A stretch of 64,000 nt of DNA from Climacium dendroides (GCA_950106755.1 OX467085.1:1054001-1118000); one strand, 5' to 3'. Positions 53,801 through 64,000 are shown, numbered from the stretch's first letter. Numbers and translations are program-made. Notes: generated from the letters alone by a model not told the origin.

Positions 53801-54475
53801 CTTCAATGGAAATCGGTTTTAAAAAAAAGACTCTAGAAATCATGTTGGATTTGATAGACACCAAACCAATAATTTATATCGATTTGACGTGGAATCATGT
53901 CCGAAAACATAACACACAAGTTGCAAACCTTCAAAATAATTAGGATTCATAGAAAAATGAAGTTTAAGAGAACCCTATTGATTCCCCACACTTCTTCAAT
54001 GGAAATCGGTTTTGAAAAAAAGACTCTAGAAATCATGTTGGATTTGATAGACACCAAACCAATAAATTATATCGATTTGACGTGGAAGCATGTCCGAAAA
54101 CATAACACACAAGTTGCAAACCTTCAAAATAATTAGGATTCATAGAAAAATGAAGTTTAAGAGAACCCTATTGATTCCCCACACTTCTTCAATGGAAATC
54201 GGTTTTAAAAAAAAGACTCTAGAAATTATGTTGGATTTGATAAGTACCAAACCAATAAATTATATCGATTTGACGTGGAAGCATGTCCGAAAACATAACA
54301 CACAAGTTGCAAACCTTCAAAATAATTAGGATTCATAGAAAAATGAAGTTTAAGGGAACCCTATTGATTCCCCACACTTCTTCAATGGAAATCGGTTTTA
54401 AAAAAAAGACTCTAGAAATCATGTTGGATTTGATAGACACCAAACCAATAAATTATATCGATTTGACGTGGAAGC

Positions 54476-54668
54476 ATGTCCGAAAACATAACACACAAGT
54501 TGAAAACCTTCAAAATAATTAGGATTTATAGAAAAATGAAGTTTAAGAGAACGTGATTGATTCCCTACACTTCTTCAATGGAAATCGGTTTTAAAAAAAA
54601 GACTCTAGAAATCATGTTGGATTTGATAGACACCAAACCAATAAATTATATCGATTTGACGTGGAAGC
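54476..54668 (+). repeat. B/A chimeric monomer (193 bp), copy 3
   Basis: The junction is identical to those of the units at 48687 and 50617, with the switch between about 54566 and 54580. It lies 3859 bp (20 monomers) downstream of copy 2. The three copies descend from one chimera. Confidence 0.94.
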
Positions 54669-55247
54669 ATGTCCGAAAACATAACACACAAGTTGCAAAC
54701 CTTCAAAATAATTAGGATTCATAGAAAAATGAAGTTTAAGAGAACCCTATTGATTCCCCACACTTCTTCAATAGAAATCGGTTTTAAAAAAAAGACTCTA
54801 GAAATCATGTTGGATTTGATAGACACCAAACCAATAAATTATATCGATTTGACGTGGAAGCATGTCCGAAAACATAACACACAAGTTGCAAACCTTCAAA
54901 ATAATTAGGATTCATAGAAAAATGAAGTTTAAGAGAACCCTATTGATTCCCCACACTTCTTCAATAGAAATCGGTTTTAAAAAAAAGACTCTAGAAATCA
55001 TGTTGGATTTGATAGACACCAAACCAATAAATTATATCGATTTGACGTGGAAGCATGTCCGAAAACATAACACACAAGTTGCAAACCTTCAAAATGATTA
55101 GGATTCATAGAAAAATGAAGTTTAAGAGAACCCTATTGATTCCCCACACTTCTTCAATGAAAATCGGTTTTAAAAAAAAGACTCTAGAAATCATGTTGGA
55201 TTTGATAGACACCAAACCAATAAATTATATCGATTTGACGTGGAATC

Positions 55248-58200
55248 ATGTCCGAAAACATAACACACAAGTTGAAAACCTTCAAAATAATTAGGATTCA
55301 TAGAAAAATGAAGTTTAAAAGAACCCTATTGATTCCCCACACTTCTTCAATGGAAATCGGTTTTGAAAAAAAGACTTTAGAAATCATGTTGGATTTGATA
55401 GAAACCAAACCAATAAATTATATCGATTTGACATGGAAGCATGTCCGAAAACATAACACACAAGTTGAAAACCTTCAAAATAATTAGGATTCATAGAAAA
55501 ATGAAGTTTAAGGGAACCCTATTGATTCCCCACACTTCTTCAATGGAAATCGGTTTTAAAAAAAAGACTCTAGAAATCATGCTGGATTTCATAAACACCA
55601 AACCAATAAATTATATCGATTTGACGTGGAAGCATGTCCGAAAACATAACACACAAGTTGCAAACCTTCAAAATAATTAGGATTCATAGAAAAATGAAGT
55701 TTAAGAGAACCCTATTGATTCCCCACACTTCTTCAATGGAAATCGGTTTTAAAAAAAAGACTCTAGAAATCATGTTGGATTTGATAGACACCAAACCAAT
55801 AATTTATATCGATTTGACGTGGAATCATGTCCGAAAACATAACACACAAGTTGCAAACCTTCAAAATAATTAGGATTCATAGAAAAATGAAGTTTAAGAG
55901 AACCCTATTGATTCCCCACACTTCTTCAATGGAAATCGGTTTTGAAAAAAAGACTCTAGAAATCATGTTGGATTTGATAGACACCAAACCAATAAATTAT
56001 ATCGATTTGACGTGGAAGCATGTCCGAAAACATAACACACAAGTTGCAAACCTTCAAAATAATTAGGATTCATAGAAAAATGAAGTTTAAGAGAACCCTA
56101 TTGATTCCCCACACTTCTTCAATGGAAATCGGTTTTAAAAAAAAGACTCTAGAAATTATGTTGGATTTGATAAGTACCAAACCAATAAATTATATCGATT
56201 TGACGTGGAAGCATGTCCGAAAATATAACACACAAGTATCAAACCTTCAAAATAATTAGGATTCATAGAAAAATGAAGTTTAAGGGAACCCTATTGATTC
56301 CCCACACTTCTTCAATGGAAATCGGTTTTAAAAAAAAGACTCTAGAAATCATGTTGGATTTCATAAACACCAAACCAATAAATTATATCGATTTGACGTG
56401 GAAGCATGTCCGAAAACATAACACACAAGTTGCAAACCTTCAAAATAATTAGGATTCATAGAAAAATGAAGTTTAAGAGAACCCTATTGATTCCCCACAC
56501 TTCTTCAATGGAAATCGGTTTTAAAAAAAAGACTCTAGAAATCATGTTGGATTTGATAGACACCAAACCAATAATTTATATCGATTTGACGTGGAATCAT
56601 GTCCGAAAACATAACACACAAGTTGAAAACCTTCAAAATAATTAGGATTCATAGAAAAATGAAGTTTAAGAGAACCCTATTGATTCCCCACACTTCTTCA
56701 ATGGAAATCGGTTTTGAAAAAAAGACTCTAGAAATCATGTTGGATTTGATAGACACCAAACCAATAAATTATATCGATTTGACGTGGAAGCATGTCCGAA
56801 AACATAACACACAAGTTGCAAACCTTCAAAATAATTAGGATTCATAGAAAAATGAAGTTTAAGAGAACCCTATTGATTCCCCACACTTCTTCAATGAAAA
56901 TCGGTTTTAAAAAAAAGACTCTAGAAATTATGTTGGATTTGATAAGTACCAAACCAATAAATTATATCGATTTGACGTGGAAGCATGTCCGAAAACATAA
57001 CACACAAGTTGCAAACCTTCAAAATAATTAGGATTCATAGAAAAATGAAGTTTAAGGGAACCCTATTGATTCCCCACACTTCTTCAATGGAAATCGGTTT
57101 TAAAAAAAAGACTCTAGAAATCATGTTGGATTTGATAGACACCAAACCAATAAATTATATCGATTTGACGTGGAAGCATGTCCGAAAACATAACACACAA
57201 GTTGAAAACCTTCAAAATAATTAGGATTTATAGAAAAATGAAGTTTAAGAGAACGTGATTGATTCCCTACACTTCTTCAATTGAACTTCTATTAAAAGAA
57301 AGACTCTAGAAATCATGTTGGATTGGATAGACGCCAAACCAATAATTTATATCGATTTGACGTGGAATCATGTCCGAAAACATAACACACAAGTTGAAAA
57401 CCTTCAAAATAATTAGGATTCATAGAAAAATGAAGTTTAAAAGAACCCTATTGATTCCCCACACTTCTTCAATGGAAATCGGTTTTGAAAAAAAGACTTT
57501 AGAAATCATGTTGGATTTGATAGAAACCAAACCAATAAATTATATCGATTTGACATGGAAGCATGTCCGAAAACATAACACACAAGTTGAAAACCTTCAA
57601 AATAATTAGGATTCATAGAAAAATGAAGTTTAAGGGAACCCTATTGATTCCCCACACTTCTTCAATGGAAATCGGTTTTAAAAAAAAGACTCTAGAAATC
57701 ATGCTGGATTTCATAAACACCAAACCAATAAATTATATCGATTTGACGTGGAAGCATGTCCGAAAACATAACACACAAGTTGCAAACCTTCAAAATAATT
57801 AGGATTCATAGAAAAATGAAGTTTAAGAGAACCCTATTGATTCCCCACACTTCTTCAATGGAAATCGGTTTTAAAAAAAAGACTCTAGAAATCATGTTGG
57901 ATTTGATAGACACCAAACCAATAATTTATATCGATTTGACGTGGAATCATGTCCGAAAACATAACACACAAGTTGCAAACCTTCAAAATAATTAGGATTC
58001 ATAGAAAAATGAAGTTTAAGAGAACCCTATTGATTCCCCACACTTCTTCAATGGAAATCGGTTTTGAAAAAAAGACTCTAGAAATCATGTTGGATTTGAT
58101 AGACACCAAACCAATAAATTATATCGATTTGACGTGGAAGCATGTCCGAAAACATAACACACAAGTTGCAAACCTTCAAAATAATTAGGATTCATAGAAA

Positions 58201-59491
58201 AATGAAGTTTAAGAGAACCCTATTGATTCCCCACACTTCTTCAATGGAAATCGGTTTTAAAAAAAAGACTCTAGAAATTATGTTGGATTTGATAAGTACC
58301 AAACCAATAAATTATATCGATTTGACGTGGAAGCATGTCCGAAAATATAACACACAAGTATCAAACCTTCAAAATAATTAGGATTCATAGAAAAATGAAG
58401 TTTAAGGGAACCCTATTGATTCCCCACACTTCTTCAATGGAAATCGGTTTTAAAAAAAAGACTCTAGAAATCATGTTGGATTTCATAAACACCAAACCAA
58501 TAAATTATATCGATTTGACGTGGAAGCATGTCCGAAAACATAACACACAAGTTGCAAACCTTCAAAATAATTAGGATTCATAGAAAAATGAAGTTTAAGA
58601 GAACCCTATTGATTCCCCACACTTCTTCAATGGAAATCGGTTTTAAAAAAAAGACTCTAGAAATCATGTTGGATTTGATAGACACCAAACCAATAATTTA
58701 TATCGATTTGACGTGGAATCATGTCCGAAAACATAACACACAAGTTGAAAACCTTCAAAATAATTAGGATTCATAGAAAAATGAAGTTTAAGAGAACCCT
58801 ATTGATTCCCCACACTTCTTCAATGGAAATCGGTTTTGAAAAAAAGACTCTAGAAATCATGTTGGATTTGATAGACACCAAACCAATAAATTATATCGAT
58901 TTGACGTGGAAGCATGTCCGAAAACATAACACACAAGTTGCAAACCTTCAAAATAATTAGGATTCATAGAAAAATGAAGTTTAAGAGAACCCTATTGATT
59001 CCCCACACTTCTTCAATGAAAATCGGTTTTAAAAAAAAGACTCTAGAAATTATGTTGGATTTGATAAGTACCAAACCAATAAATTATATCGATTTGACGT
59101 GGAAGCATGTCCGAAAACATAACACACAAGTTGCAAACCTTCAAAATAATTAGGATTCATAGAAAAATGAAGTTTAAGGGAACCCTATTGATTCCCCACA
59201 CTTCTTCAATGGAAATCGGTTTTAAAAAAAAGACTCTAGAAATCATGTTGGATTTGATAGACACCAAACCAATAAATTATATCGATTTGACGTGGAAGCA
59301 TGTCCGAAAACATAACACACAAGTTGAAAACCTTCAAAATAATTAGGATTTATAGAAAAATGAAGTTTAAGAGAACGTGATTGATTCCCTACACTTCTTC
59401 AATTGAACTTCTATTAAAAGAAAGACTCTAGAAATCATGTTGGATTGGATAGACGCCAAACCAATAATTTATATCGATTTGACGTGGAATC
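55248..59491 (+). repeat. Two tandem 11-mers of 2122 bp
   Basis: Units at 55248 to 56985 plus the B unit at 57178 match units at 57370 to 59107 plus the B unit at 59300. All ten A units have identical 79-codon translations in the two copies, so divergence is very low. This is among the youngest-looking duplications in the window. It is nested in the end of the 3859-bp duplication, which sets the order of events. Confidence 0.92.
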
Positions 59492-59684
59492 ATGTCCGAA
59501 AACATAACACACAAGTTGAAAACCTTCAAAATAATTAGGATTCATAGAAAAATGAAGTTTAAGAGAACCCTATTGATTCCCCACACTTCTTCAATGGAAA
59601 TCGGTTTTGAAAAAAAGACTCTAGAAATCATGTTGGATTTGATAGACACCAAACCAATAAATTATATCGATTTGACGTGGAAGC
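59492..59684 (+). repeat. Class A monomer whose open frame is cut short in the next unit
   Basis: The frame starting here meets TAA at 59720-59722, because the following unit reads CCTTTAAAATG instead of CCTTCAAAATG. It ends after 76 codons instead of 79. The change looks private. Confidence 0.88.
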
Positions 59685-61614
59685 ATGTCCGAAAACATAA
59701 CACACAAGTTGCAAACCTTTAAAATGATTAGGATTCATAGAAAAATGAAGTTTAAGAGAACCCTATTGATTCCCCACACTTCTTCAATGGAAATCGGTTT
59801 TAAAAAAAAGACTCTAGAAATCATGTTGGATTTGATAGACACCAAACCAATAATTTATATCGATTTGACGTGGAATCATGTCCGAAAACATAACACACAA
59901 GTTGAAAACCTTCAAAATAATTAGGATTCATAGAGAAATGAAGTTTAAGGGAACCCTATTGATTCCCCCCACTTCTTCAATGGAAATCGGTTTTAAAAAA
60001 AAGACTCTAGAAATCATGTTGGATTTCATAAACACCAAACCAATAAATTATATCGATTTGACGTGGAAGCATGTCCGAAAACATAACACACAAGTTGCAA
60101 ACCTTCAAAATGATTAGGATTCATAGAAAAATGAAGTTTAAGAGAACCCTATTGATTCCCCACACTTCTTCAATGAAAATCGGTTTTAAAAAAAAGACTC
60201 TAGAAATCATGTTGGATTTGATAGACACCAAACCAATAAATTATATCGATTTGACGTGGAATCATGTCCGAAAACATAACACACAAGTTGAAAACCTTCA
60301 AAATAATTAGGATTCATAGAAAAATGAAGTTTAAAAGAACCCTATTGATTCCCCACACTTCTTCAATGGAAATCGGTTTTGAAAAAAAGACTTTAGAAAT
60401 CATGTTGGATTTGATAGAAACCAAACCAATAAATTATATCGATTTGACATGGAAGCATGTCCGAAAACATAACACACAAGTTGAAAACCTTCAAAATAAT
60501 TAGGATTCATAGAAAAATGAAGTTTAAGGGAACCCTATTGATTCCCCACACTTCTTCAATGGAAATCGGTTTTAAAAAAAAGACTCTAGAAATCATGTTG
60601 GATTTCATAAACACCAAACCAATAAATTATATCGATTTGACGTGGAAGCATGTCCGAAAACATAACACACAAGTTGCAAACCTTCAAAATAATTAGGATT
60701 CATAGAAAAATGAAGTTTAAGAGAACCCTATTGATTCCCCACACTTCTTCAATGGAAATCGGTTTTAAAAAAAAGACTCTAGAAATCATGTTGGATTTGA
60801 TAGACACCAAACCAATAATTTATATCGATTTGACGTGGAATCATGTCCGAAAACATAACACACAAGTTGAAAACCTTCAAAATAATTAGGATTCATAGAA
60901 AAATGAAGTTTAAGAGAACCCTATTGATTCCCCACACTTCTTCAATGGAAATCGGTTTTGAAAAAAAGACTCTAGAAATCATGTTGGATTTGATAGACAC
61001 CAAACCAATAAATTATATCGATTTGACGTGGAAGCATGTCCGAAAACATAACACACAAGTTGCAAACCTTCAAAATAATTAGGATTCATAGAAAAATGAA
61101 GTTTAAGAGAACCCTATTGATTCCCCACACTTCTTCAATGGAAATCGGTTTTAAAAAAAAGACTCTAGAAATTATGTTGGATTTGATAAGTACCAAACCA
61201 ATAAATTATATCGATTTGACGTGGAAGCATGTCCGAAAACATAACACACAAGTATCAAACCTTCAAAATAATTAGGATTCATAGAAAAATGAAGTTTAAG
61301 GGAACCCTATTGATTCCCCACACTTCTTCAATGGAAATCGGTTTTAAAAAAAAGACTCTAGAAATCATGTTGGATTTCATAAACACCAAACCAATAAATT
61401 ATATCGATTTGACGTGGAAGCATGTCCGAAAACATAACACACAAGTTGCAAACCTTCAAAATAATTAGGATTCATAGAAAAATGAAGTTTAAGAGAACCC
61501 TATTGATTCCCCACACTTCTTCAATGGAAATCGGTTTTAAAAAAAAGACTCTAGAAATCATGTTGGATTTGATAGACACCAAACCAATAATTTATATCGA
61601 TTTGACGTGGAATC

Positions 61615-61807
61615 ATGTCCGAAAACATAACACACAAGTTGAAAACCTTCAAAATAATTAGGATTCATTGAAAAATGAAGTTTAAGAGAACCCTATTGAT
61701 TCCCCACACTTCTTCAATGGAAATCGGTTTTGAAAAAAAGACTCTAGAAATCATGTTGGATTTGATAGACACCAAACCAATAAATTATATCGATTTGACG
61801 TGGAAGC
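61615..61807 (+). repeat. Class A monomer with an early nonsense change
   Basis: ATTCATTGAAAAATG replaces ATTCATAGAAAAATG, turning an AGA codon into TGA at codon 19. The neighbouring units are intact. I saw no other copy with this change. Confidence 0.9.
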
Positions 61808-62385
61808 ATGTCCGAAAACATAACACACAAGTTGCAAACCTTCAAAATAATTAGGATTCATAGAAAAATGAAGTTTAAGAGAACCCTATTGATTCCCCAC
61901 ACTTCTTCAATGGAAATCGGTTTTAAAAAAAAGACTCTAGAAATTATGTTGGATTTGATAAGTACCAAACCAATAAATTATATCGATTTGACGTGGAAGC
62001 ATGTCCGAAAACATAACACACAAGTTGCAAACCTTCAAAATAATTAGGATTCATAGAAAAATGAAGTTTAAGGGAACCCTATTGATTCCCCACACTTCTT
62101 CAATGGAAATCGGTTTTAAAAAAAAGACTCTAGAAATCATGTTGGATTTGATAGACACCAAACCAATAAATTATATCGATTTGACGTGGAAGCATGTCCG
62201 AAAACATAACACACAAGTTGAAAACCTTCAAAATAATTAGGATTTATAGAAAAATGAAGTTTAAGAGAACGTGATTGATTCCCTACACTTCTTCAATTGA
62301 ACTTCTATTAAAAGAAAGACTCTAGAAATCATGTTGGATTGGATAGACGCCAAACCAATAATTTATATCGATTTGACGTGGAATC

Positions 62386-64000
62386 ATGTCCGAAAACATA
62401 ACACACAAGTTGAAAACCTTCAAAATAATTAGAATTCATAGAAAAATGAAGTTTAAGAGAACCCTATTGATTCCCCACACTTCTTCAATGGAAATCGGTT
62501 TTAAAAAAAAGACTCTAGAAATCATGTTGGATTTGATAGACACCAAACCAATAATTTATATCGATTTGACGTGGAATCATGTCCGAAAACATAACACACA
62601 AGTTGAAAACCTTCAAAATAATTAGGATTCATAGAGAAATGAAGTTTAAGGGAACCCTATTGATTCCCCCCACTTCTTCAATGGAAATCGGTTTTAAAAA
62701 AAAGACTCTAGAAATCATGTTGGATTTCATAAACACCAAACCAATAAATTATATCGATTTGACGTGGAAGCATGTCCGAAAACATAACACACAAGTAGCA
62801 AACCTTCAAAATAATTAGGATTCATAGAAAAATGAAGTTTAAGGGAACCCTATTGATTCCCCACACTTCTTCAATGGAAATCGGTTTTAAAAAAAAGACT
62901 CTAGAAATCATGTTGGATTTCATAAACACCAAACCAATAAATTATATCGATTTGACGTGGAAGCATGTCCGAAAACATAACACACAAGTTGCAAACCTTC
63001 AAAATAATTAGGATTCTTAGAGAAATGAAGTTTACGAGAACCCTATTGATTCCCCACACTTCTTCAATGGAAATCGGTTTTAAAAAAAAGACTCTAGAAA
63101 TCATGTTGGATTTGATAGACACCAAACCAATAATTTATATCGATTTGACGTGGAATCATGTCCGAAAACATAACACACAAGTTGCAAACCTTCAAAATAA
63201 TTAGGATTCATAGAAAAATGAAGTTTAAGAAAACCCTATTGATTCCCCACACTTCTTCAATGGAAATCGGTTTTGAAAAAAAGACTCTAGAAATCATGTT
63301 GGATTTGATAGACACCAAACCAATAAATTATATCGATTTGACGTGGAAGCATGTCCGAAAACATAACACACAAGTTGCAAACCTTCAAAATAATTAGGAT
63401 TCATAGAAAAATGAAGTTTAAGAGAACCCTATTGATTCCCCACACTTCTTCAATAGAAATCGGTTTTAAAAAAAAGACTCTAGAAATCATGTTGGATTTC
63501 ATAAACACCAAACCAATAAATTATATCGATTTGACGTGGAAGCATGTCCGAAAACATAACACACAAGTTGCAAACCTTCAAAATGATTAGGATTCATAGA
63601 AAAATGAAGTTTAAGAGAACCCTATTGATTCCCCACACTTCTTCAATGGAAATCGGTTTTAAAAAAAAGACTCTAGAAATCATGTTGGATTTGATAGACA
63701 GCAAACCAATAATTTATATCGATTTGACGTGGAATCATGTCCGAAAACATAACACACAAGTTGAAAACCTTCAAAATAATTAGGATTCATAGAGAAATGA
63801 AGTTTAAGGGAACCCTATTGATTCCCCACACTTCTTCAATGGAAATCGGTTTTAAAAAAAAGACTCTAGAAATCATGTTGGATTTCATAAACACCAAACC
63901 AATAATTTATATCGATTTGACGTGGAATCACGTCCGAAAACATAACACACAAGTTGCAAACCTTCAAAATAATTAGGATTTATAGAAAAATGAAGTTTAA
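62386..64000 (+). repeat. Right-end class A stretch returning to variants of the 20-37 kb region
   Basis: After the B unit at 62194 the LIET and LIST types typical of 35-62 kb cease. The 62965 unit carries ATTCTTAGAG and TTACGAG, otherwise seen at 30.7-37.4 kb, and units at 63544 and 63737 resemble those at 26117 and 23997. The 62386 unit has TTAGAATTCATAG, which creates an EcoRI site. The 62772 unit has AAGTAGCAAAC, a stop at codon 9. The 62579 unit shares TTCCCCCCACTTC with the unit at 59878. Confidence 0.8.
63930..64000 (+). repeat. Partial monomer at the right window edge
   Basis: The last 71 bases are the 5' part of another unit. It starts CACGTCCG instead of CATGTCCG and has the ATTTATAG variant. 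The array continues past the right edge, so its total length exceeds 64 kb. Confidence 0.93.

Larger units (their letters stand above)
49845..57369 (+). repeat. 20-monomer duplication, offset 3859 bp
   Basis: The series from 49845 through the B unit at 53319 recurs from 53704 through the B unit at 57178 (19 units, about 3.67 kb). It contains one chimera and one true B unit per copy (50617 and 53319; 54476 and 57178). Differences include CATGTCCAAAAAC at 52740, which is CATGTCCGAAAAC at 56599, and TTGCAAAC versus TTGAAAAC in those two units. Confidence 0.88.
57370..62385 (+). repeat. Imperfect 15-mer repetition, offset 2894 bp
   Basis: Units 57370 to 59107 and the B unit at 59300 align with 60264 to 62001 and the B unit at 62194. 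Four A units (59492, 59685, 59878, 60071) form the rest of the first copy. Several differences are visible: AAAATATAAC is absent from the right copy, the 61615 unit has CATTGAAAA, and TCAATGAAAATC at 58914 is TCAATGGAAATC at 61808. The match is older or patched by conversion. Confidence 0.8.
1..64000 (+). repeat. Satellite DNA array, 193-bp monomer, 331 complete units
   Basis: The same ~193-bp sequence recurs head to tail across every base of the window, always in one orientation. Taking the ATG of CATGTCCG as position 1, units start at 82, 275, 468, 661, 853 and so on to 63930. The span of 63848 bp equals 331 units of 193 bp, minus 37 single-base-short units, plus 2 single-base-long units. 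The consensus is about 33% GC with 79 A and 51 T. Each consensus unit has one XbaI site (TCTAGA, positions 129-134) and one ClaI site (ATCGAT, 175-180). Units are close to nucleosome-repeat length, as known for many centromeric satellites. There is no interruption by a transposon, gene or inversion. Centromeric or heterochromatic location is inferred; the family and the host are not recognised. Confidence 0.98.

Noticed and set aside
24704..63125. Minus-strand 74-codon open frames
   Set aside because: Each depends on one substitution (CAT to CTT) that removes a stop. They occur only in scattered satellite units and show no independent coding signal.
82..63976. About 290 short + strand open frames, each potentially a small basic protein gene family in tandem
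   Set aside because: They are the same satellite read in successive frames. Variation is mostly amino-acid changing, start losses and stop mutations are amplified along with intact copies, adjacent frames overlap, and there is no sign of promoters or other gene structure.
1..64000. CRISPR array or other prokaryotic repeat system
   Set aside because: The whole 193-bp unit repeats with no short constant repeat and variable spacer pattern. No cas-like or any other gene is present.
1..64000. Ribosomal DNA spacer, tRNA or snRNA tandem array
   Set aside because: No rRNA-like sequence, cloverleaf or Pol III A/B box could be recognised in the 193-bp unit on either strand.
1..64000. Transposon-derived array with terminal repeats or a transposase remnant
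   Set aside because: No unit-length terminal inverted repeats, target-site duplications or transposase-like motifs are visible, and there is no insertion anywhere in the array.
28..64000. Possible origin of the monomer from two shorter halves (CAAACC followed by AATAATTA or AATAAATTA, then GATT, at positions about 28-50 and 159-181)
   Set aside because: The similarity is limited to about 20 AT-rich bases, the two sites are not half a monomer apart (131 and 62 bp), and the rest of the halves do not align.
1..64000. Assembly artefact producing artificial perfect repeats
   Set aside because: Monomers carry many different private changes and block-specific markers, and the structure is irregular. 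A looped assembly would give long exact periods. Local collapse, for example at 11.8 kb, cannot be excluded without reads.

Overview
The whole 64 kb window is one uninterrupted head-to-tail array of a single AT-rich satellite DNA. I see no gene, RNA gene, mobile element, CRISPR array, telomeric repeat or unique-sequence island. Walking the array from a fixed landmark (the ATG of CATGTCCG, taken as monomer position 1) from base 82 to base 63930 gives exactly 331 complete monomers plus a partial monomer at each end, all on the same strand. The usual monomer is 193 bp; its consensus has 63 G/C in 193 (about 33% GC), with a strong A over T bias on the + strand (79 A, 51 T). This is a eukaryotic satellite of the kind found in centromeric or other constitutive heterochromatin. 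The sequence does not tell me the species or even the kingdom, and I do not recognise the family.

Two monomer classes make up the array. Class A (193 bp) accounts for nearly 90% of the units. Class B (192 bp, 36 complete copies) differs mainly in positions 77-126: ACGTGATTG replaces ACCCTATTG, TTCAATTGAA replaces TTCAATGGAA, and a TATTAAAAGAAAG tract replaces the GGTTTTAAAAAAAAG tract. Three further monomers are B/A chimeras with one shared breakpoint. Three A monomers carry 1-bp indels in short runs (one 192 bp, two 194 bp).

A and B monomers are arranged in irregular, locally amplified higher-order repeats. From left to right: 6-mers (1157 bp) at 1.2-3.6 kb; A-A dimers (386 bp) near 6.8-9.5 kb; a 10-mer (1929 bp) and its two-monomer deletion derivative (1543 bp) at 8.8-12.2 kb; 7-mer and 6-mer units at 14.2-17.4 kb; 7-mers (1350 bp) at 18.2-23 kb; B-A dimers (385 bp) at 24.6-25.3 kb; 4-mers (772 bp) at 25.5-27.1 kb; 5-mers (965 bp) at 27.5-29.4 kb; 8-mers (about 1543 bp) at 31.1-34.2 kb; a 15-mer duplication (2893 bp) at 33.6-39.4 kb; 10-mers (1930 bp) at 42.1-46 kb inside a duplication with a 6753-bp offset; then nested 10-mer, 20-mer (3859 bp), 11-mer (2122 bp) and 15-mer (2894 bp) units to about 62.4 kb. 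The last 1.6 kb returns to variants seen at 20-37 kb.

Nearly every A monomer contains a 79-codon open frame that runs 47 bp into the next monomer. I regard these about 290 frames as a by-product of copying one stop-poor sequence. Most recurrent variants change the amino acid, start-codon losses and stop mutations are amplified along with intact copies, and adjacent copies lie in different frames. I therefore annotate them as repeat, not as genes. The window informs on satellite evolution (unequal exchange, chimera formation, local homogenisation) and on possible centromere function; it does not encode a recognisable gene system.
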